A DNA stretch of 60,424 bases from Terriglobia bacterium (GTDB lineage Bacteria; Acidobacteriota; Terriglobia; Bryobacterales; UBA6623). A model generated the notes under the pieces. The model searched no databases and was not told the DNA's origin. It was given only the letters and a program-made list of their open reading frames with translations. The DNA lies in NCBI GenBank assembly GCA_009841225.1, contig VXMF01000026.1:1-60424 (forward strand). Direction: 5' to 3'. Every line of letters starts with the position of its first letter. The first letter of the stretch is position 1. Below are positions 34,901-43,615 of this stretch, piece by piece. The translations under genes were made by a program, and so were the position numbers.

Positions 34901-36559
34901 CTAGCGGACATGGCGCTGCGCGATCGGGAATCGGCGGCCCATTCCAAATGCCTTTGATGTCACGCGCAGGCCGGGAGCGGCTTGTTGGCGCTTGTATTCG
35001 TTGCGGTCCACCATGCGGGCGATTTCCCGCACCATGTCGGGTGGGTGGCCCAGGCGCTCGGCGATTTCCGGCACGGACAGGCACTCTTCGACATAAAGCC
35101 GCAGGATTGGATCCAGCACGTCGTAGGGTGGCAGGGAGTCAGAATCCTTTTGACCGGGCCTGAGTTCCGCCGATGGCGGCTTGTCCAGCACCGATTGGGG
35201 GATGCCGCCGGGATGCCGCCGGTTGGCCACTCCCGCCAGCTTGTAGGCAAGCGTCTTCGGCACGTCGCTGATGACCGCCAAGCCCCCGCACATATCGCCG
35301 TAGATCGTGCAGTAGCCAACAGCCAGCTCGCTCTTGTTTCCGGTCGTGAGCACTAGACTGTTGAACTTGTTGGACAACGCCATCAGGGTCGTTCCGCGCA
35401 GGCGGGCCTGTAGGTTTTCTTCGGCGATATTCGGGGCTAGGCCCTTGAAGGCGGGCGCCAATTGCGCTTCGAACGCTTGGTACGCCGGATTGATGCCGAT
35501 TGTCAGGAATCGAATCCCCATAGCCTCTGCCGTACTCTGTGCGTCTATCAAGCTGCCTTCGGAGGAGTATGGTCCGGGCATGGCCACCCCGGTAACGTTG
35601 CTCGCGCCGAGTGCCTCGGCCGCGATCACGGTCGTGAGGGCAGAGTCGATCCCGCCGCTCATGCCAACGATTGCCTTGCTGAACCCGCACTTCCTGACGT
35701 AGTCGCGAGTTCCCAGCACGAGCGCGTCGTACACGGCATCGGTATCGCCACCGGCGCTCTCCTCCGACCACGTATCGTCCGGCGCCTCGCAGGCAGCGCC
35801 CGGCTCCCAGCAAACTACATCCTCAGCGAAGGACAACGCCCGTGTCCGAAGAGTCCCGGACCCGTCGACTGCGAAGCTCGACCCGTCGAAGATCAGTTGG
35901 TCGTTGCCGCCGACTTGGTTCACGAGGGCCACGGGCACGCGGTGGCGCGCTGCCATGGCCTTGAACATGGCCAGCCGGAATCCGCGCCTGCCGACGTGGT
36001 ACGGCGATGCGGAAATGTTGAGGAGCAGGTCGATTCCTTGCCTGGCCAACTCCTCGACTGGATCCGTCGAATACCGCGAACGCTCCCAGAATTGCTTGTC
36101 GTTCCAAGCGTCCTCGCAGATCGTGAGGCCGATCCGCCGGCCCCGGAACTCCCAAACTGTGGTCCGCTCCCCGGGGCGGAAGTAGCGCGCCTCGTCGAAG
36201 ACGTCGTATGTCGGCAGCAGCAGCTTGCTCTGGCGGAAGACGACACCACCTTGGTCGAGGCAGGCCAAGCAGTTTGCCGCTTTGCCCGACTCGCCGGCTT
36301 CGCCGCAGTAGCCCACGACCAGAGCTGTGTCCAAGTCGGCAGATTCCCGCGCCAGCCTTTGCAATTGGGCCTCGTTCGCTCCGCGGAAACCTGCCGTGGT
36401 GACGAGGTCGAGCGGCGGGTAGCCGCAGATCGACAGTTCCGGAAATACGGTCAGATCCGCGCCGTGGTCGTTCGCCTCGCGGGCGCACTGCAGGATACGA
36501 TCAGTATTGGCGTCTAGATCCCCAACGGTGAAGTTGAGTTGCGCGAGCGCTACCCTCAT
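34901..36559 (-). CDS. nadE: Glutamine-dependent NAD+ synthase
   Basis: A 552-residue two-domain enzyme that converts nicotinic acid adenine dinucleotide to NAD+ using glutamine and ATP. The N-terminal nitrilase-like glutaminase domain (residues 1-270) has its catalytic Glu in VFPELSICGYPP, Lys in SKLLLPTYDVFDE and Cys in GLTICEDAWND. The C-terminal synthetase domain has the P-loop IVGMSGGIDSALT, then MPGPYSSEGS, LALSNKFNSLVLTTGNKSELAVGYCTIYGDM and the expected C-terminal blocks. Length is normal for the long bacterial form. It ends 43 nt before the propeller gene. Confidence 0.96.
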   Translation of the reverse strand: MRVALAQLNFTVGDLDANTDRILQCAREANDHGADLTVFPELSICGYPPLDLVTTAGFRGANEAQLQRLARESADLDTALVVGYCGEAGESGKAANCLACLDQGGVVFRQSKLLLPTYDVFDEARYFRPGERTTVWEFRGRRIGLTICEDAWNDKQFWERSRYSTDPVEELARQGIDLLLNISASPYHVGRRGFRLAMFKAMAARHRVPVALVNQVGGNDQLIFDGSSFAVDGSGTLRTRALSFAEDVVCWEPGAACEAPDDTWSEESAGGDTDAVYDALVLGTRDYVRKCGFSKAIVGMSGGIDSALTTVIAAEALGASNVTGVAMPGPYSSEGSLIDAQSTAEAMGIRFLTIGINPAYQAFEAQLAPAFKGLAPNIAEENLQARLRGTTLMALSNKFNSLVLTTGNKSELAVGYCTIYGDMCGGLAVISDVPKTLAYKLAGVANRRHPGGIPQSVLDKPPSAELRPGQKDSDSLPPYDVLDPILRLYVEECLSVPEIAERLGHPPDMVREIARMVDRNEYKRQQAAPGLRVTSKAFGMGRRFPIAQRHVR

Positions 36560-36677
36560 CGATCCTAGCTTTACTCTATCGTCTGGCTAGGACGGGACCG
36601 GGTGCGGTTCGGCGCGCACCTAGGCAGCCTTTGTAGTGTCAGCGGCACGCGGCGCGCTGCCGGATTCCGCGCAGTGG

Positions 36678-37898
36678 CTAGAACGTGTGCCCGTCGGTCA
36701 GGGTGAGGCGGAACGGGCTCTTGGACAGGCCGCTGGCAACGCCATCGATGGTCAGCATGGAGCCGGTCCGCAGCCCGGAGCGGCGGCGGTTCTCTAGGTT
36801 CAGCACGACCTCGGTGGGGCCCCCGGGCTCGCTGGTGAGGTTGATCGTCGCCGGCCTTTCGGGCGGACTTGCCGAAACCACGTAAAGGTTCATCTTCGGG
36901 GTCAGCTTGCCGTTGAGATCGGCCCAAATGCTATCCCCTGTGGGCTCCAGCAGGCGCGTCTTGAGATCCTTGAAGACCCACAGCATCGGGTTCTCTTCGC
37001 GGGACTTCTGGTCGGCTTCGAATTGCAGTTCCTCGGAAGACTTCAACTCGATACGCTCGCTCGACAGTGCCGTCGCCTTGGCGATTTCCTCGATCTTGGG
37101 CCAATACAGGTCATAGGCCTCGTCGCCGTAGTTGCCCTTCAGCAGGTTCTGCACGTACTCCAAGACCTGCGTTCGGCCCTCGGCGGGCATCGAGTTCGGG
37201 CCGTCATATAGCGCGGCGCGCGCAAACGAGAGGAACGCGAGATCGTACTTCGCTGCATCCTGCTGCGCCAGAATGACCTGGCCGAGCCAGTAGGAAACCT
37301 GGCCGCGCGACGGATCGATGGAGAGCACTTCCCGGAAAGCGCCTTCGGCGGCCGAGTTGTCCTTTTGCTGCATGCGTCCCCAGCCGATTGTCAGATGCGA
37401 CGATGCTATGGATTGCTGCTTGGCGTTGTCCCACGCCTCTTGCGCAACCGTCTCGGGCTTGTTCGCAAACTGCTGGTCCACGAGCTTCAGCACGGCATTG
37501 GCGGCGTCGATGCCATCGCTCACTGTCTGGTCATCGGCTTTGCCCAAGTACGGGGTCGAAAGAGTGATCACGTAGTGCGCGGTAAATGAGTCCGGCACTT
37601 TGGTCAATAGCGTCTTCGCCGCTTCGACGGCTTCCGCTGTCTGGCCGGTCTTCTGGTAGCTGTCGAGGTAGAAGCTCGCACGCTCCACATGGTAGTCCGT
37701 CTCGGGATACTTCTCAGTCCACTCGTCGAGCAACGCGAGCTTCGCGGCCGGGTCGGCCTCGCCGTAGACCTTAGTGATCACATCGTACTCGGCCCGGTCC
37801 TTATAGTTCTTTTCCTGCGGATTCGGGATGGCGACCGCGGCCACCATCAACAGCAGGCACGTTGTGAGCGCGTAGTGCGCGACTTTCTTCAAGATCAT
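36678..37898 (-). CDS. Secreted TPR-repeat protein of unknown function
   Basis: A 406-residue protein. The start at 37898 gives a signal-like N-terminus (KKVAHYALTTCLLLMVAAVAIPNP); GGAG is about 10 nt upstream. Tetratricopeptide-like helices run through residues 30-250 (AKLALLDEWTEKYPETDYHVERASFYL, QTAEAVEAAKTLLTKVPDSFTAHY, AAEGAFREVLSIDPSRGQVSYWLGQVI). The C-terminal part (residues about 310-406) is a beta-rich segment ending GVASGLSKSPFRLTLTDGHTF. Acidobacteria have many such proteins; the role is likely protein-protein interaction in the periplasm. I cannot be more specific. Confidence 0.8.
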   Translation of the reverse strand: MILKKVAHYALTTCLLLMVAAVAIPNPQEKNYKDRAEYDVITKVYGEADPAAKLALLDEWTEKYPETDYHVERASFYLDSYQKTGQTAEAVEAAKTLLTKVPDSFTAHYVITLSTPYLGKADDQTVSDGIDAANAVLKLVDQQFANKPETVAQEAWDNAKQQSIASSHLTIGWGRMQQKDNSAAEGAFREVLSIDPSRGQVSYWLGQVILAQQDAAKYDLAFLSFARAALYDGPNSMPAEGRTQVLEYVQNLLKGNYGDEAYDLYWPKIEEIAKATALSSERIELKSSEELQFEADQKSREENPMLWVFKDLKTRLLEPTGDSIWADLNGKLTPKMNLYVVSASPPERPATINLTSEPGGPTEVVLNLENRRRSGLRTGSMLTIDGVASGLSKSPFRLTLTDGHTF

Positions 37899-38147
37899 TC
37901 CTTGAACTCCGGAGCCATCGTCTGACGGCATAGAGAAAATGATGGCACACTTCCGCAAGTGGCGCAACGGCCCGGATCAAGCGGAAAACTAGCCCTTGCT
38001 CATCTTTGAGAAAGTATAGCCGCTCCAAGCCTCTGCGCGCAACTGAATTCGAGTGGTGCGGCGGCTGGAATGTTCTGTCGGAGCGCGCGTTCCGGCGTGT
38101 ATCGGCGCACTCGAAGCCGGCGAGTGCCCCGGGGCGGGCTCTAACTG

Positions 38148-38167
38148 TCACCACCGGGGTGCGGAGC
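38148..38167. repeat. 20-bp dispersed repeat, copy 2
   Basis: Exact match to 7714-7733. It lies directly before the nested palindromes at 38171-38252, which suggests it is one edge of a small structured element. Confidence 0.6.
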
Positions 38168-38170
38168 GCT

Positions 38171-38252
38171 AGACGGCACCCCGATCGCTTCGGGCCTCGG
38201 AGGGCCGGAATGCGATCTCGCCTGCGGTTCAGCTCAGACCGAAGAGCCGTCT
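38171..38252. repeat. Nested inverted repeats (possible MITE-like or structured RNA element)
   Basis: The outer arms AGACGGC (38171-38177) and GCCGTCT (38246-38252) enclose inner arms GATCGC (38183-38188) and GCGATC (38212-38217); a GGCC/GGCC pairing lies inside these. The outer stem extends to 9 of 10 pairs with flanking bases. The whole could fold as a long hairpin. Function unknown. Confidence 0.5.
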
Positions 38253-38423
38253 GGCGGTTTCAGCCACCGGTCGTTGGCCGCCACCAATTCGGCACGGCGG
38301 GCAGTCGCTGTCCGGCCGGTTCGCACTGAGCGCCACCCGGTCCCTCGGCGCACTTGATTCTTGTAACTTTGGTCCCGTCCGCATGCAAGTTTGAGTCCGT
38401 ATCTGCAAGCCGTAAATCAATCC

Positions 38424-38450
38424 TTGACAACCCACCGGATTTCCTGTTAT
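38424..38450 (+). promoter_or_regulatory. Sigma-70-like promoter upstream of the 82-aa gene
   Basis: TTGACA (38424-38429), a 15-nt spacer and TGTTAT (38445-38450); shifting the -10 by one or two bases gives 16-17 nt spacing. The start codon is 138 nt downstream, so the transcript would have a leader of about 130 nt. Confidence 0.5.
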
Positions 38451-38588
38451 TTGTGGGATTAGTGCATGTCTGAGGGCCTACTTGGCCCGACGTTATTGAA
38501 GCACAGGTACCCGATCCAAGAATTCCATTGATCAAGTCGATCTGAGTGATTGGATGGATTCTACACTAGAAGGAGCAACAATCTCACA

Positions 38589-38837
38589 ATGGAAATCAAC
38601 GAAATTCTCAATGAGTTGAAGACCGAGCTGGACCAAAACAGCACGGCCATCGCTGCTTTGAGCGGCCTGCCTCTCAGCCGCGAGACCAAGAAGGTTCTCG
38701 ATTATTTGGAGAGCAATCGCTCATTGGTCGAAGACGCGGTGGTCGCCCTCGCGAACCTCGAACGCAGCCGTGGCAAGCGCCGCGGCCGCCGTCCCGCTTG
38801 GATCGAGGAAGTCATGGGCTCCAGAGGCGCCAGCTAG
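38589..38837 (+). CDS. Small acidic-to-basic protein of unknown function
   Basis: An 82-residue protein starting MEINEILNELKTELDQNS. The first 60 residues are predicted helical and acidic (LSRETKKVLDYLESNRSLVEDAVVALANLE); the last 20 are strongly basic (RSRGKRRGRRPAWIEEVMG), suggesting nucleic-acid binding or a protein hairpin with a charged tail. AAGGAG lies 13 nt upstream, a long but usable spacing. I do not recognise the family. The upstream region carries a canonical promoter and a long leader. The A+T-rich start suggests strong translation. Confidence 0.65.
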   Translation: MEINEILNELKTELDQNSTAIAALSGLPLSRETKKVLDYLESNRSLVEDAVVALANLERSRGKRRGRRPAWIEEVMGSRGAS

Positions 38838-38911
38838 GGCGTCTGACCCACGCGACCGCGGCCTTTCGGGCTGCGCCATTGGCGCTGCGCGGGATCTGCC
38901 GACAGGCGGGC

Positions 38912-41251
38912 CTAGTACAGCAGAAACGCTCGCCGCCTTGTCCGAAAGCCGCTGATTGATTGGTCGATACGGCTCCAAATCGCTGCTGTGTCTTGGCGGT
39001 TATTTAGAGCACCTACGGTCTCCAAATTGCCGACCAAATTCTTGGCCGGTTCAAAGTCTACTTTGTTGGGGTGAGTCTCGGCCAGCGCACTGGCTATCAC
39101 CAATCCTAGGCGCGTTGGCTGCAGGGCGTTCCTATCTGTGATCGAGAACTGCACACCGTCAATTGCCGTACCGCTGAACACCGAGGCGGTGGGCTTCTGT
39201 CGACGCGCGTACACTCTTACACCCGGCAAAGAGGCTCGACGGATGGCGTCTGCCAGTGCCACGCCGTCAATCCAGTCCGCGCCGACGAACTGGAAAGGAG
39301 TGTCGGTTCCCCGGCCTACGGAGTAGTTCGGCAAGTGCTCTAGCATGGCGATGCCGGGATACAAGACGGCCTGATCCAGGGTCCTGATGTTCGGCGAAGG
39401 GTTGACCCACGGCAGGCCGGTTTCGTCAAACCACAGGTTGCGCTCCCAGCCCTGCATCCTGACAACTTCGAGCTTGGCCCCGATTTTCCTCTCCGCGTCG
39501 AACATCTCGGCAAGCTCTCCCACCGTCATGCCGTGGCGCACCGGGATGTTGTGGTAGGCCACGAAGGACTCCAGCTCTTCATCCCTCAGCGGTCCCTCGA
39601 CGTCCGTTCCATTGATCGGGTTGGGGCGGTCCAACACGTAGAATTCGATGCCCGCTTCGGCCGCGGCCTCCAAGGCGTATCCCATCGTCGTGATGTAGGT
39701 ATAGAAGCGCGCGCCGATGTCTTGGATATCGAACACGAGCGCGTCGAGGCCCCGCAGCTGTTCCGCTGTCGGCCGCTTGCGGTTGCTGCGGTAGAGGCTG
39801 TGGACAGCGACTCCGCTGCGCTGGTCGACGCCGTCGGCGATGTCTGGCTGGTCCAATTCTCCGCCCAGTCCATGCTCGGGTGTGAAGATCGATTCGAGGC
39901 TGACGTCCGACGCGGCCGCCAGCAGGTCGATGTTGCGCCGGCGCAGACGGTCGATGCCCGTGTGGTTGGTCAAGAGCCCGACCTTCTTTCCTCGCAGACG
40001 TGCGAAGCCCTCGGCTGCAAGCACGTCTAGGCCTGTCTTTACGGGCGAGAAAACAGCCCTGTCGCGTGCAGTGTCGGCCCGGGCCGACACTTCTGTACCG
40101 CTCAAGTTCGCCGCGACGATGGTTGCGACGAGGCTGCGCAGGCGAACCACGGATGTCTTGACGGTTGGATGGACGCGATTCGTCATCAACACGACAAACG
40201 AATGGCTGACCGGGTCGATCCATAGGGATGGCCCGGTATAGCCGGTGTGTCCGAATGACGCAGTGCTGAACAAGTCACCGCGCGGCGAGGAATAGGGCGT
40301 ATCGATATCCCACCCGATCCCGCGGGCGACCTTGCCGTCAGGGCTCTGCGAGGTGCGCATGCGCAACACGCTCAACGGACTCAGGATCCGCGTCCCGTCA
40401 AGTTCCCCACCGTTCAGCATCATGCGCGCAAAGGTGGCGACATCTTTGGCAGTGGAGAAGACCCCAGCCTGTCCCGATACGCCCGCCATCCTGCGCGTCG
40501 TGGGATCGTGAACAATCCCCCGTAGGAAGCTGCCATCTGCCAGCTGAACGGTCGGCGCGATGCGCGAGCGCATTTCGGCCGGAGGGCGGAAAGAGGTATC
40601 GTCCATTCCGAGCGGCTCGAAGATGCGTTCTTCCGCGAATTCGTCCAGAGTTGTTCCGCTGATTCTGCGGACGATTTCCGCCAGAAGAATATAGTTCACA
40701 TCGCTGTAGACGAATCTTGTTCCCGGCGCGATCGTCGGCTTCTCCTGCAGCGCGAGATCGACACCTGCTTGATAGCCTCGCCAGCCGGATTCGAGTGGGA
40801 GCGTGGGCCGAAGGCCCGAAAAATGGGTGAGTAACTGTAGGACTGTGATGCGTGTGCCGCCTCGAAAATCAGGCAGATATACGTCAATGTTGTCGTTGAG
40901 CCGGACCTTGCCCTCTTCCGCCAACATCATGATCGCCGGGGCCGTGACCATCACCTTGGTGAGGGACGCGCAATCGAAGATGGTGTCGAGTTCCATCGGC
41001 TCGCGCCGCGGTGCGACGCTCTTGGCCCCGTAGCTGGCAAAGTGCAGAAGCTGCCCGCGGGACTCGATCCACGCCACTGCCCCGGGAGTAATCCCGTCCT
41101 CAATCGCTTGGTTGATCGCCGTGTCTAAGGTCTCTGAGCCTTTCCATTCCGCAGGCGTTGCAGTGGGCAATTGCGTAAGTACGCCCGCTGACGCGAGGGC
41201 GAGGACTGCGACGGAGGCGCCGCGAAGTCCGGAGCGGGTCGAGGTCTGCAC
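38912..41251 (-). CDS. Fusion of a serine beta-lactamase-fold hydrolase and a NamZ (DUF1343) exo-muramidase
   Basis: A 779-residue secreted protein. A signal peptide (ASVAVLALASAGVLTQLPTA) is followed by a serine beta-lactamase/AmiE-like domain (residues about 40-375) with S96-L-T-K99, Y182-S-D184 and H335-T-G337. The second domain (about 405-770) is DUF1343/NamZ: GKKVGLLTNHTGIDR, FTPEHGLGGELDQ, DALVFDIQDIGARFYTYITTMGYA, LDRPNPINGTDVEGP and PNYSVGRGTDTPFQFVGADWIDG. In Bacillus subtilis the amidase AmiE (beta-lactamase fold) and the exo-N-acetylmuramidase NamZ are separate neighbours that take apart muropeptides. Here one polypeptide could do both. GTG start at 41251 with TACGAT 6 nt upstream. 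Confidence 0.9.
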   Translation of the reverse strand: MQTSTRSGLRGASVAVLALASAGVLTQLPTATPAEWKGSETLDTAINQAIEDGITPGAVAWIESRGQLLHFASYGAKSVAPRREPMELDTIFDCASLTKVMVTAPAIMMLAEEGKVRLNDNIDVYLPDFRGGTRITVLQLLTHFSGLRPTLPLESGWRGYQAGVDLALQEKPTIAPGTRFVYSDVNYILLAEIVRRISGTTLDEFAEERIFEPLGMDDTSFRPPAEMRSRIAPTVQLADGSFLRGIVHDPTTRRMAGVSGQAGVFSTAKDVATFARMMLNGGELDGTRILSPLSVLRMRTSQSPDGKVARGIGWDIDTPYSSPRGDLFSTASFGHTGYTGPSLWIDPVSHSFVVLMTNRVHPTVKTSVVRLRSLVATIVAANLSGTEVSARADTARDRAVFSPVKTGLDVLAAEGFARLRGKKVGLLTNHTGIDRLRRRNIDLLAAASDVSLESIFTPEHGLGGELDQPDIADGVDQRSGVAVHSLYRSNRKRPTAEQLRGLDALVFDIQDIGARFYTYITTMGYALEAAAEAGIEFYVLDRPNPINGTDVEGPLRDEELESFVAYHNIPVRHGMTVGELAEMFDAERKIGAKLEVVRMQGWERNLWFDETGLPWVNPSPNIRTLDQAVLYPGIAMLEHLPNYSVGRGTDTPFQFVGADWIDGVALADAIRRASLPGVRVYARRQKPTASVFSGTAIDGVQFSITDRNALQPTRLGLVIASALAETHPNKVDFEPAKNLVGNLETVGALNNRQDTAAIWSRIDQSISGFRTRRRAFLLY

Positions 41252-41569
41252 AGGCTCATCGTATCAAGCAAGGGCAAGCCTGGATCGGTTGGGAGCCAAG
41301 GCGCCAAACGACTGCCGCACCTGCGCAATCGAAGGCGTCCCAATCGCTGCAGTGGCGTCGGAGGGGAGCTGCGCTTTCCCGTTGCGACTTGTGCCGGCAT
41401 CGTGGCTTGCAGGCGCTCTACGCGGGCGAAATCGATCATTCGGGCGGCCCGCGGTGGGCCGATTTGCGGGCGTGTCATACTAAGGCTTTAAACGGTGCGC
41501 GGGCGCCGCCCTGGCTCGCGGTTTACTCTGGCCTTCGCGTCCCGCTGGTCGGGGCTTGCCCTTTGTCCC
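41252..41569. other. Divergent intergenic region between the fusion hydrolase gene and serS
   Basis: 318 nt with no gene that looks real. It carries the promoter of the fusion gene at its left edge. A possible -10 (CATACT at about 41477) and TTTAAA nearby may belong to serS. No T-box-like leader was recognised. Confidence 0.4.
41258..41263 (-). promoter_or_regulatory. -10 element TACGAT for the fusion hydrolase gene
   Basis: On the minus strand TACGAT ends 6 nt before the GTG at 41251, with no ribosome-binding site between. It fits a leaderless message. Confidence 0.4.
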
Positions 41570-42862
41570 ATGCTTGATCGCGCCTACCTGCGAGAACACT
41601 TTGACGAAGCCAAGGCCCGCCTGGCAGATCGAGTCGACCTAGGCGTGCTTGAACAGTTCGCCGAGACCGACGCCAGACGGCGCGCTGCGGTCACCGACAT
41701 GCAAGCGTTGCAGGGGCAGCGCAACCAGCTCAGTGCCGACGTGGCCGAGGCAAAGCGCGCCGGCGCGGATGCCTCCGCAATGGTGGCGCAGTCTCGCCAA
41801 GTGCATGCGCAGATCGGCCAGTGCGAGGCCGCGGTGCATGAGCTGGACGAGGCAATGAACTCGGTCTTGAGCCAGATTCCCAACGTTCCCCACGAGAGCG
41901 TGCCGGCGGGGGCGGACGAGTCCGCCAACCGCGAGCTCAGCCGCTGGGGCGATCCCGGCGAGTTCGCGTTCCAGCCGAAGCCACATTGGGATCTCGGCGT
42001 GCAACTCGGGATTGTCGATTTCGAGCGGGCGGCCAAGCTGGTCGGCTCGCGCTTCGCCGTGTATTGCGACGCTGGAGCCAAGCTCGAGCGCGCACTGATG
42101 AATTTCATGCTTGACGTCCATACTGCCGAGCATGGCTACCGCGAAATCTTGCCGCCCTTCATCGCGAACTCTCGCAGCCTGTTCGGCACCGGCCAGCTGC
42201 CAAAGTTCTCGCACGACCTGTTCAAGCTCGAGCGCACCGATTACTGGCTGGTGCCTACGGCCGAGGTGCCTCTGACCAACCTGTACGCTGGCGAGACGCT
42301 TGCCCATGAGGACCTGCCGATTTCGCTGACCGCCTTCACGCCGTGCTTTCGGAGCGAGGCGGGCTCCTATGGCCGGGACGTGCGCGGCGTCATCCGCCAG
42401 CACCAGTTCCAAAAGGTCGAACTGGTCAAGTTCGCCAGCCCGGAAACCAGCTACAGCGAACTCGAGCGCCTGACCGCGGATGCCGAAGACATCCTGCAGC
42501 GCCTAGGATTGCCGTATCGCAAAGTCTTGCTTTCGAGCGGGGACATGGGTTTCAGCGCGGCCAAGACCTACGATCTGGAAGTCTGGCTGCCCGGGCTCGG
42601 CGAGTACAAGGAAATCTCGTCCTGCAGCAACTTCGAAGCGTTCCAAGCCCGTCGCGCAAGAATCCGCTTCAGGAGCGCCGAGGGCGGGCGCAGGAAGCCC
42701 GAGTTTGCGCATACGCTCAACGGGAGCGGCCTAGCCATCGGGCGCACATGGCTGGCAATCCTGGAGAACTATCAGCGGGCTGACGGCAGCGTGGTCATAC
42801 CCGAAGCTCTGCGCAGCTACTTGGGCGCTGAGCGCATTGACCCGAGCGGCGAGCTGACCTGA
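41570..42862 (+). CDS. serS: Seryl-tRNA synthetase
   Basis: A 430-residue class II aminoacyl-tRNA synthetase. The ATG at 41570 gives the expected start [21 protein letters not shown]. Residues about 25-105 form the long antiparallel coiled-coil arm that reads the serine tRNA variable loop. The class II motifs are visible: motif 2 in [28 protein letters not shown], the serine-binding [10 protein letters not shown], and motif 3 in [35 protein letters not shown] is the conserved SerRS block. It converges with the glycosyltransferase gene 9 nt away. Confidence 0.97.
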   Translation: MLDRAYLREHFDEAKARLADRVDLGVLEQFAETDARRRAAVTDMQALQGQRNQLSADVAEAKRAGADASAMVAQSRQVHAQIGQCEAAVHELDEAMNSVLSQIPNVPHESVPAGADESANRELSRWGDPGEFAFQPKPHWDLGVQLGIVDFERAAKLVGSRFAVYCDAGAKLERALMNFMLDVHTAEHGYREILPPFIANSRSLFGTGQLPKFSHDLFKLERTDYWLVPTAEVPLTNLYAGETLAHEDLPISLTAFTPCFRSEAGSYGRDVRGVIRQHQFQKVELVKFASPETSYSELERLTADAEDILQRLGLPYRKVLLSSGDMGFSAAKTYDLEVWLPGLGEYKEISSCSNFEAFQARRARIRFRSAEGGRRKPEFAHTLNGSGLAIGRTWLAILENYQRADGSVVIPEALRSYLGAERIDPSGELT

Positions 42863-42871
42863 CGCAGCGCG

Positions 42872-43609
42872 TCAGGAGTAGCTTCCCCGAAGGTCGTTCC
42901 ACCTAACTCTCCAGACGTCGACGAAGGCCGCCAGCCCGTCGCAGAGCCCAACAGAGGAGTCAGGCTGATTGTTCCAGCGTACCGGGACTTCGGCGATCGA
43001 GAAGCCAAGCTTGTGTGCGATGTAGAGCTGCTCGACGTCGAAGCCGAAACGTTCGATCCGCTGCTTGGCCGCGATTCGCTGCGCCGCGTGTCGTAGGAAT
43101 AGCTTGAAACCACACTGCGTATCAGCGACCCGCAGTCCAGTGACCAGTCTCACGTTGAGGTTGAACAGGCGGCCTACGCACTCGCGGTACTTGGGCTGAT
43201 GGACCCCGATCAACGATCGGTCCAACGCCCGCGAGCCGATCGCGACCGCATGGCCGCCGGCTTCTGCGGCATTGACGAGCTTTTCCACTTCCGCGATCGG
43301 TGCGGACTCGTCAGCATCGCAAGACAGCACCCATTCGTTGCTCGCCTCGCGCATTCCGCGGCGCACGCTGTAACCCTTGCCCCGGTTGGCGTCATTGCGA
43401 AACACTCGCAGCACGACACCGTTGGCCGCCAACGTCGGCTGTTCCGACCGCGCGGCCTCTGAGGTGCCGTCGCTGGACCCGTCGTCGACCACGATCACCT
43501 CCGACTCGTCAAATGGCGAGCCCGGCAGATAGCGCGACACGTTGTGCAGCGTCGTCGGGAGACGACGCGCTTCGTTGAAGGACGGGATCACGAGGCTGAG
43601 GGACGGCAC
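42872..43609 (-). CDS. Glycosyltransferase family 2 (polyprenyl-phosphate sugar synthase-like)
   Basis: A 245-residue cytoplasmic GT-A enzyme. SLVIPSFNEARRLPTTL opens the fold; VIVVDDGSSDGTSE and VLSCDADESAPIAEVEKL carry the nucleotide-sugar and metal-binding Asp residues. GIVHQ..KYRECVGRLFN-type and TQCGFKLF motifs (GVHQPKYRECVGRLFNLNVRLVTGLRVADTQCGFKLFLR) are typical of dolichyl-phosphate mannose or glucose synthases. There is no C-terminal membrane segment. The GTG start lies 6 nt after the sulfotransferase stop, so they share an operon. Confidence 0.88.
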   Translation of the reverse strand: MPSLSLVIPSFNEARRLPTTLHNVSRYLPGSPFDESEVIVVDDGSSDGTSEAARSEQPTLAANGVVLRVFRNDANRGKGYSVRRGMREASNEWVLSCDADESAPIAEVEKLVNAAEAGGHAVAIGSRALDRSLIGVHQPKYRECVGRLFNLNVRLVTGLRVADTQCGFKLFLRHAAQRIAAKQRIERFGFDVEQLYIAHKLGFSIAEVPVRWNNQPDSSVGLCDGLAAFVDVWRVRWNDLRGSYS

Positions 43610-43615
43610 GACGTG

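Larger units (their letters stand above)
37899..38588. other. 690-nt gene-poor region with repeat, palindromes and a promoter
   Basis: No gene with family resemblance is seen on either strand. It holds the second copy of a 20-bp repeat (38148), nested inverted repeats (38171-38252) and a good sigma-70-like promoter (38424-38450) reading towards the small gene at 38589. The G+C content drops after about 38360. Confidence 0.5.

Noticed and set aside
38260..38535. Minus-strand open frame of 91 codons in the gene-poor region
   Set aside because: No start signal, no family resemblance, odd composition, and it lies across the promoter of the opposite gene.
41252..41569. T-box leader for serS
   Set aside because: No T-box sequence or specifier hairpin is visible, and this regulation is mainly found in Firmicutes and relatives.
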